Shown here: positions 58,229 to 64,000 of the stretch, one piece after another | How positions within the stretch are numbered: the stretch's first letter is position 1 | Layout: each line of letters begins with the position of its first letter | Assembly: GCA_020849945.1 (NCBI GenBank) | Contig: JADZFK010000097.1 | Span: 1-64,000 of the forward strand | Length of the DNA: 64,000 nucleotides | Direction of reading: 5' to 3' | DNA from: Pirellulales bacterium | Lineage (GTDB): Bacteria; Planctomycetota; Planctomycetia; Pirellulales; Lacipirellulaceae | Position numbers and translations under genes: made by a program | The notes under the pieces: generated by a model | Database searches by the model: none | What the model was told of the DNA's origin: nothing | What the model saw: the letters and a program-made list of their open reading frames with translations, nothing else

Positions 58229-58757
58229 TCTGCGCGAGCGCCCGACTCATGGTGCTGACGTCGACCGCGACGCCTGTTTTTCGTTTCAAAACTCGCACCA
58301 ACATCTCGCGGGTCCATGTCGGTCGCCGAAAGCCATGTTCTTGTGGAGAGCCGGCAACCACTTCATGCAGGATTGCTAGATACTCCTCGTCCAACTTGCG
58401 GTCGCCATTTTCCTCGCGTCGATCGACCAAACCTGCTTCGCCGCACTCGACAAATCGCTTGCGGACTCGGCGGACCGTCGATTCCGAACCCCCTAAAGCA
58501 CGAGCCGTATCGGCCACGGTTCGTCCCTCGTCCAGGTTCACGATGATCAAGTACCGTTTTGCTAGCTTCGGATCCTCACTCTCTCGTGCATTCTTTCTGA
58601 ATCTGCGATTGCCGCTGCGGTCGAAGCAGACCACAATACCATCCATGGGAACTCCCTTCTGCGGACTTCGTGTTCGTGGAAATCGTGAAACGGGGAGTTC
58701 CCATTTTTTGTCGATCCCTTGTGTTTGCGAAATACCAATCCGTGCAAAATCACGCAC
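58131..58757 (-). CDS. IS630 transposase, N-terminal helix-turn-helix ORF
   Basis: GRTVADTARALGGSESTVRRVRKRFVECGEAGLVDRREENG. Overlaps the DDE ORF in another frame across an A7 run. True start probably at MDGIVVCFDRSG. Confidence 0.88.
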   Translation of the reverse strand: MRDFARIGISQTQGIDKKWELPVSRFPRTRSPQKGVPMDGIVVCFDRSGNRRFRKNARESEDPKLAKRYLIIVNLDEGRTVADTARALGGSESTVRRVRKRFVECGEAGLVDRREENGDRKLDEEYLAILHEVVAGSPQEHGFRRPTWTREMLVRVLKRKTGVAVDVSTMSRALAQIGARRGRPKPTVECPSSKAAKKQAFTKNCRVD

Positions 58758-58763
58758 GGTGAT

Positions 58764-59228
58764 TTAGGGGCTAGATGTAGCATTTGCGCGACGATCGTTC
58801 GTTGACTCGGTAGAGTAACTGGACACTTTGGAAAAACAGGCGCAACAAACGTAGGTCCAGTTTTCATGTGGGTATCTGCGGTAGACCCTGAGGCAGGGAT
58901 TGCAAGGATCGTGGTGGCGACAGAACGCCCATTGAAAACAGGGGAAATCCGTTGGTCCAGTGAGTGAATGTTCGTGATAGTAGTAGAAATTGCAGTCCTC
59001 CCGGTCTTTGACAAGTGCCCAGTGCTCAACAATTCCAGAATGTTCGTGTAACACAACCCCGCTATTTCCATTTAGTGACCAAGCACCGCGCCCACATGCC
59101 AGGAACAAGTGCGGTCCTGGCCCGTACTGCTCGGAACTGCTTCGCTCGACTGGATATGACGGCTCTTGAGCAACCACTATTTCCGTCATGCAAGAGACTA
59201 AAGCGGCCAGCAATACATTCTTCCACAT
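58764..59228 (-). CDS. Secreted Cys-containing hypothetical protein; stop codon lies in the IS630 end
   Basis: Leader MWKNVLLAALVSCMTEIVVAQ; HHDPCNPCLRVYRRYPHENWTYVCCACF. Confidence 0.5.
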   Translation of the reverse strand: MWKNVLLAALVSCMTEIVVAQEPSYPVERSSSEQYGPGPHLFLACGRGAWSLNGNSGVVLHEHSGIVEHWALVKDREDCNFYYYHEHSLTGPTDFPCFQWAFCRHHDPCNPCLRVYRRYPHENWTYVCCACFSKVSSYSTESTNDRRANATSSP

Positions 59229-59547
59229 GGCTAATCCTCCCAGTTCAATTGTGAATCCTACCCGAAAGATCGACCCAATATGGCTGCCCAGCATCTTTGC
59301 CCAGGTAGCAAATCAATGACTACTTAACTAACCGGAATTTACGTCATAGCCCCGACGCCCGTGCGACAATAACTTCCAGTATCAGGTGTGAAACCAGCAA
59401 TGAGTCACCGCCTTGCCTGTCGCAATTCACTGCGCGAAAGCAGCCAATATTCTCTCGCAGATTGGATTCATGCCCCGTGAGCATGTGCCTCGACCTACAC
59501 TCCTCGGACTTCGCCATTGCCAAACTCGGCGAAATCGGGCATTGTGG

Positions 59548-60201
59548 ATGGCCGATATGACCACGGGTTACCACACGATTATCGACCACTACGAGCAATG
59601 CCTCGCGCGCCACGGCGATTCGCATCGGGGCGTCGATTGGCCCAACGCGGCCGACGCCGCGACCCGTTACCGCGTGATGCTCGAACTCTTGCGGCCCCAA
59701 CCGCTCGAAGCCCCCGCGCCACTCGAGCTGCTCGATTTCGGCTGCGGGGCTGGGCACTTGCTCGAACACATCCACGAGCACGGGCCACACGACCTCCGCT
59801 ATCGCGGCATCGATGTTTCGCAGCCGTTTATCGATCTTGCGAAGCGAAAGTTCCCGGGCATCGAGTTTCACTGTTTCGACGTGCTGGCCGACGATGCCCT
59901 GCTGCCGTCTGCCGATTTCATCGTGCTCAACGGAGTGCTCACCGAAAAACGCGGCCTTCCGTTCGAGGAAATGTTCGATTACATGGCCCGCCTGCTTCCG
60001 CGAGTCTTTGCGGCGGCTCGTCGTGGGATGGCGTTCAACGTCATGTCGCACCATGTCGATTGGCAGCGCGACGACTTGTTTCACGTTCCGTTCGACCAAA
60101 TGGCCGCGTTCGTTCGCACGAATCTCAGCCGCCACTTTCTCTTTCGTGCCGATTACGGCCTTTACGAATACACGACTTACGTTTACCGCGAACCGAGGTA
60201 G
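59548..60201 (+). CDS. Class I SAM-dependent methyltransferase
   Basis: LELLDFGCGAGHLLEHIHEHGPHDLRYRGIDVSQPFIDLAKRKFP. Confidence 0.85.
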   Translation: MADMTTGYHTIIDHYEQCLARHGDSHRGVDWPNAADAATRYRVMLELLRPQPLEAPAPLELLDFGCGAGHLLEHIHEHGPHDLRYRGIDVSQPFIDLAKRKFPGIEFHCFDVLADDALLPSADFIVLNGVLTEKRGLPFEEMFDYMARLLPRVFAAARRGMAFNVMSHHVDWQRDDLFHVPFDQMAAFVRTNLSRHFLFRADYGLYEYTTYVYREPR

Positions 60202-60205
60202 CCGC

Positions 60206-60868
60206 ATGGCCGATGTCGTCATCTTTGGAACCCGCGATTTCGCTTCCCTTGCGCATTTCTATCTCCAGCACGATAGCGAACATCGCGTCGTTGGGTTCAC
60301 GGTCCATCGCCAGTACGTGCCTGAGTCGGCAACGTTCGAGGGCCTGCCGGTTGTGCCGTTCGAGGAGTTGGAGTCGCACTTTTCGCCCGCCTCGGTACGT
60401 GCCTTCGCTCCGCTCTCGCCAAACCGTATGAATCGATTTCGTGCTGAAATCTTTGGCGAACTCAAGAGTCGCGGGTATTCGTGCATTTCGTACATCAGCA
60501 CGCGGGCAACACGCTTCCCCCAAACCCCTATTGGCGAGAACTGTTTCATCCTCGAAGACAACACGATTCAACCGTTTGTTTTGATCGGCCACAACGTCGT
60601 CCTTTGGAGCGGCAACCACATCGGCCATCACTCGACGATCCGCAACCATGCGTTCGTCACGTCGCATGTCGTCGTTTCGGGGCATTGCGTCGTGGGCGAG
60701 TATTGCTTCCTCGGCGTGAACGCCACGGTCAAGGACCATATAACGTTGGCCGAAGGCACGCTCGTCGGCATGGCCGCCAACATCGCCCGCGATACCGAAC
60801 CTTGGAGCCTCTACAAAGCCGACTCCACCCGCCCCTCCAAGGTCTCCAGCCAAGATATCAACTTCTGA
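60206..60868 (+). CDS. Left-handed beta-helix acyltransferase (PglD/NeuD-like)
   Basis: VVIFGTRDFASLAHFYL N-terminus; hexapeptide-like repeats GHNVVLWSGNHIGHHSTIRNHAFVTSHVVVSGHCVVGEYCFLGVNATVKDHI. Confidence 0.82.
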   Translation: MADVVIFGTRDFASLAHFYLQHDSEHRVVGFTVHRQYVPESATFEGLPVVPFEELESHFSPASVRAFAPLSPNRMNRFRAEIFGELKSRGYSCISYISTRATRFPQTPIGENCFILEDNTIQPFVLIGHNVVLWSGNHIGHHSTIRNHAFVTSHVVVSGHCVVGEYCFLGVNATVKDHITLAEGTLVGMAANIARDTEPWSLYKADSTRPSKVSSQDINF

Positions 60869-60919
60869 GCGAGGCATTCTATGAATAGAACAACCCAAAT
60901 AACAAGAATGCGCATTGCG

Positions 60920-61036
60920 CATTGGTAACGTGCCATTTGGAATTGGTCATTATAGAAATGGCCCATGACAAATGAGCCATTTGCAGTGACCGATGCTCCG
61001 CTCTGTTCTCCGTGATCTCTGTGACCTCTGTGGCAA
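60920..61036. repeat. Composite intergenic repeat, copy B
   Basis: CATTGGTAAcgtGCCATTTGgaattGGTCATTataGAAATGGCCcATGACAAATGAgccATTTGCAgTGACC followed by TCTCCGTGATCTCTGTGACCTCTGTGGCAAA. Confidence 0.8.
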
Positions 61037-61083
61037 ACAATCGCTGTGGCAAACGACCTTCGCAACACCTTGGGCCAAGCCTC

Positions 61084-62028
61084 ATGAACTGGCACAAGCT
61101 AGGCCTGGTGTGGGCCCCAACGGGCGAGTTACCTTGGGCGCAGTCGCATGCCACGCTGCCGGTCGTTCAGGTGGTTGGCGGCGATCGTTGGTGCGTCTTC
61201 GTCGGCTGCCGCGATGACCTCGGGAAAACACGCATCGCCCGCCTCGAATTGAATATCGCACCTTTGCCCAACGAATTGCCGACCGTGCTCAGTGTCGCCC
61301 CCAGCCCCATTTTGCCGCTCGGCCTGCCCGGCACCTTTGATGACAGCGGCATGATGCCCGGCTACCTCGTAGCCGATGGCGATTCGCTGCTCCTCTACTA
61401 CATCGGTTGGAATGTCAAGGCGACCGTGCCTTATCACACGTCCATCGGCCTCGCAATTAGCCACGACCGTGGCCACACGTTTCAGCGTCACTCGCTCGGC
61501 CCGATCCTCGATCGTTCCGCCGTTGATCCCTACTTCACCACGTCGCCCTGCGTTCTTCGCGAAGAAGACTGCTGGCGAATGTGGTACATCTCGGGCACCG
61601 GTTGGCGCGAAATCAACGGTCGATGGGAGCCTGAATATCATGTCAAGCTCGCCGAGTCGCCCGATGGTTATTCGTGGACCCCGACGGGCATCTCGTGCAT
61701 CGACCCAGGCCCCGGCTACGCGATTGGCCACCCCTGCGTCTTTCGCCACGATTGCCGCTATGCCATGCTCTATTCGATCCGTTCGACGACGGACTATCGA
61801 ACCGACTCTAAAAATAGCTATCACCTGGGCTACGCCGATTCCACCGACGGCATCCGTTGGAATCGACGCGATAAGCTCGCCGGCATCACGTGCTCCGCCT
61901 CGGGCTGGGATTCCGAGATGATCGAATACGCCTGGCTGCAACACCACAACGACCAAACGTACCTTCTTCATAACGGCAACGGCTTTGGCCGCTCCGGCTT
62001 CGGCATCGCTCATCTGCATGCCAGTTAG
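61084..62028 (+). CDS. Five-bladed beta-propeller glycosidase-like protein
   Basis: GMMPGYLVADGDSLLLYYIGWN; SIGLAISHDRGHTFQRHSLGPIL; VDPYFTTSPCVLREEDCWRMWYISG. Confidence 0.7.
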   Translation: MNWHKLGLVWAPTGELPWAQSHATLPVVQVVGGDRWCVFVGCRDDLGKTRIARLELNIAPLPNELPTVLSVAPSPILPLGLPGTFDDSGMMPGYLVADGDSLLLYYIGWNVKATVPYHTSIGLAISHDRGHTFQRHSLGPILDRSAVDPYFTTSPCVLREEDCWRMWYISGTGWREINGRWEPEYHVKLAESPDGYSWTPTGISCIDPGPGYAIGHPCVFRHDCRYAMLYSIRSTTDYRTDSKNSYHLGYADSTDGIRWNRRDKLAGITCSASGWDSEMIEYAWLQHHNDQTYLLHNGNGFGRSGFGIAHLHAS

Positions 62029-62090
62029 GCGTGAATCGTCCCCCAAGCCGGAAGCGTTAGTGCCCGAAACTTCCGGAACCCCCCGCGCGT

Positions 62091-63983
62091 TTACGCTACT
62101 CGCAACGTTTGTTCCACCGGCTCTAGCATCCCATGCTCGACCCGCACCACGCGGCTGGCCAGCGAAAGCGTGCTTTCCCGATGCGTGATCATGATCAGCG
62201 TGCGATGCTGGCCGTACTCGGCCAATGCGTCGTGAATCAACTTTTCGCTCTCGACGTCGATCTGGCTCGTTGCTTCGTCCAGGATCAAGATTTCCGCGTT
62301 GCGAAGAAACGCGCGGGCGAGGGTGATCCGCTGCCGCTGCCCGCCGCTGAGTCGATGCCCGTTGGGGCCCACCATCGTTTGGTATCCCTGCGGCAGTTGC
62401 GAGACGAATCCGTCGGCTCGTGCCAGCCGAGCTGCCGCCATGATTTCTTCTTCCGTCGCATCCCATCGCCCGTAGCGAATGTTGTGTAGGATCGATTCAT
62501 TGAAAAGCTCGGTCTGCTGCGTTACGATCGCGATGCGGCTTCGTAAGTCCTTTAGCGCGAATTCGCGGAGCGAAACCGAATCGATCGTCACCGCGCCTTG
62601 TTGTGGGTCGTAGAAGCGGCATAAGAGGTTGATGAGCGTGCTCTTTCCGCCGCCGTTCGGGCCGACAATCGCTAGGTGTTCGCCACGCTGGATAGACAGG
62701 TTCACCCCCTTCAACACCGGGTGCTGCGGCGTGTAGCCAAATAGCACGTCGCGGAAGTCGATCCGTTCGTGCGGCGTCGGCATCGCCTTGGGCACGGCAG
62801 GTTCCTCAAGCCGCGATTCACGTTCTAAAATCGGGTACAACAGCCCCGCGGCGGCCATCCCGTTATTCACCGCCGTCACTACGCTCGAAAGTTTCCGTAA
62901 TGGATCCGATGCCCCCACTAACAATGCAAAGAACACCGTCAACTGAGTCATCGTGAGCGGACGATCCGACATCGGAATCCCGAGAATGTGCGTTTGCTTA
63001 TTGATCACGAGGTAGCCCGAAACGATCACCCCGATGCACAAGATGCCCATCCCCAGCAGCTCGGTAACCGGGTGGCTTAGGCTGTTGTACAGTGTGGATT
63101 TCATCGCAAAACGGCGCATCTGGCCAGTCGAGTTTCGAAAGCGCTGACGTTCAAAATCCTCCATCGTGTTGGCCTGCACCGTCAGCAGTGAGTTGAAGAC
63201 TTCCAGCATCACATGATGGAAGTTCATCGAACGATCGAGCATTCGGACCGAAAGACCGCGAATCCGGCGGTTCAAAAACAGAATGAGAACCACCGCAACT
63301 GGTGCAAGCAGGAGCGAAGCCAGCGTCAGCCGCCACGAAATGAACCAAGCCCCACCCAAGCACGCCAGGATTCGTAGTGGTTCCGTCACGGCGCCGCCGT
63401 AGAACCCGGTGATGCCGTTGGCTAGCATGTCGGTCGTGTGCGTGATGTGGGCCGTGTAGCCGCTGATCCCCAGGGTGTCGAACGTGGGGCGATCTAGCGC
63501 GACTGCCTTGTCGAATAATCGTCCCCGCATGTTGCGGGCAATCGTTTGCGAGACATACGAAATCGTCATCGTGTTGACGAGCATCAGCACCTGCTTCAGT
63601 GCTGTGGCAACAGCCACAAACAAGGCGATCAGCGCCACGGTGGCAAATGGCTTCGAGGGCATGAACCGTTCGAAGTAAGGCTGTAAACGCTGGGCCGAGT
63701 AGATGCTGGCTCGCTCCACCTGGCATTGCGTTTGCGCCACCTCGCGCTCGAGTGTAACTATTGCACGTACTTCCTCGTTGGGCGATTTGGCAACGCGATC
63801 TTCAATTTCTCGTAGCTTGGCTTCGTGGGCCGCCAGGCTCTTCTGGTGCGATTCCAGCCGTGCCCGATTCCACTCTTGTAGCGATTGGCCGTGAAACGTC
63901 GTCTCGATGATCGGGTAGAGCGCCGCGATGTTCGCGCTCCATAGCGCGGCCACGCCGAGCGAGCAACCGATGGCCATTACCAA
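62091..63983 (-). CDS. ABC transporter ATP-binding protein/permease (MsbA-like), probably continuing past the right window edge
   Basis: GPNGGGKSTLINLLCRFYDP (Walker A); HRLSGGQRQRITLARAFLRNAEILILDEATSQID; N-terminal TM region. Confidence 0.92.
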   Translation of the reverse strand: MVMAIGCSLGVAALWSANIAALYPIIETTFHGQSLQEWNRARLESHQKSLAAHEAKLREIEDRVAKSPNEEVRAIVTLEREVAQTQCQVERASIYSAQRLQPYFERFMPSKPFATVALIALFVAVATALKQVLMLVNTMTISYVSQTIARNMRGRLFDKAVALDRPTFDTLGISGYTAHITHTTDMLANGITGFYGGAVTEPLRILACLGGAWFISWRLTLASLLLAPVAVVLILFLNRRIRGLSVRMLDRSMNFHHVMLEVFNSLLTVQANTMEDFERQRFRNSTGQMRRFAMKSTLYNSLSHPVTELLGMGILCIGVIVSGYLVINKQTHILGIPMSDRPLTMTQLTVFFALLVGASDPLRKLSSVVTAVNNGMAAAGLLYPILERESRLEEPAVPKAMPTPHERIDFRDVLFGYTPQHPVLKGVNLSIQRGEHLAIVGPNGGGKSTLINLLCRFYDPQQGAVTIDSVSLREFALKDLRSRIAIVTQQTELFNESILHNIRYGRWDATEEEIMAAARLARADGFVSQLPQGYQTMVGPNGHRLSGGQRQRITLARAFLRNAEILILDEATSQIDVESEKLIHDALAEYGQHRTLIMITHRESTLSLASRVVRVEHGMLEPVEQTLRVA

Positions 63984-64000
63984 CGCCGGCCAGTACCGCC

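Larger units (their letters stand above)
57568..58768. mobile_element. IS630-family insertion sequence
   Basis: 21-bp terminal inverted repeats CCTAAATCACCGTGCGTGATT (57568-57588) and AATCACGCACGGTGATTTAGG (58748-58768) enclosing two transposase ORFs. Confidence 0.9.

Noticed and set aside
61129-62466. 445-aa ORF antisense to the propeller glycosidase gene and overlapping the ABC gene end
   Set aside because: No recognisable motifs, low-complexity Arg/Ala/Gly composition; the plus-strand frame is convincingly protein-like.
1-64000. tRNA, rRNA, CRISPR, prophage or known anti-phage defence genes
   Set aside because: Looked for but none recognised; small RNAs cannot be excluded without a covariance-model search.

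Overview
This 64 kb window reads as ordinary-density bacterial chromosome from a Planctomycetes-like organism. Evidence for the lineage: a DUF1559 pseudopilin-like protein, a BBP7-type outer-membrane protein, a TAT-exported Gfo/Idh/MocA oxidoreductase, a Ser/Thr kinase with CPWC zinc ribbons, and many short interspersed hairpin repeats. I see about 44 protein genes and no rRNA, tRNA, CRISPR array or prophage. Main blocks: housekeeping genes (pyrF, gdh, larE, hisD, hisC, mgtE, threonine aldolase); a compact sugar operon at 23.1-28.6 kb with an MFS transporter, two GPI-type cupins, a class I mannose-6-phosphate isomerase-like fusion and a ROK kinase; a putative beta-mannan/manno-oligosaccharide locus at 31.7-39.4 kb with a two-barrel glycosidase, an SSS symporter, a GH130 phosphorylase and a divergent LacI regulator; a putative saccharopine/aminoadipate lysine-catabolism cluster at 45.3-49.5 kb; and a surface-glycan/dTDP-amino-sugar cluster at 49.6-64 kb interrupted by an IS630-type element. 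The most distinctive non-coding signal is a 145-bp MITE-like element (37926-38070) with an 8-bp target duplication and a large internal hairpin. It sits in the divergent GH130/LacI regulatory region, and its right end matches the end of the probable ISAs1-type transposase fragment at the left window edge. Several other dispersed repeat families are reported. All calls come from reading the sequence and the supplied translations; no database search was run.
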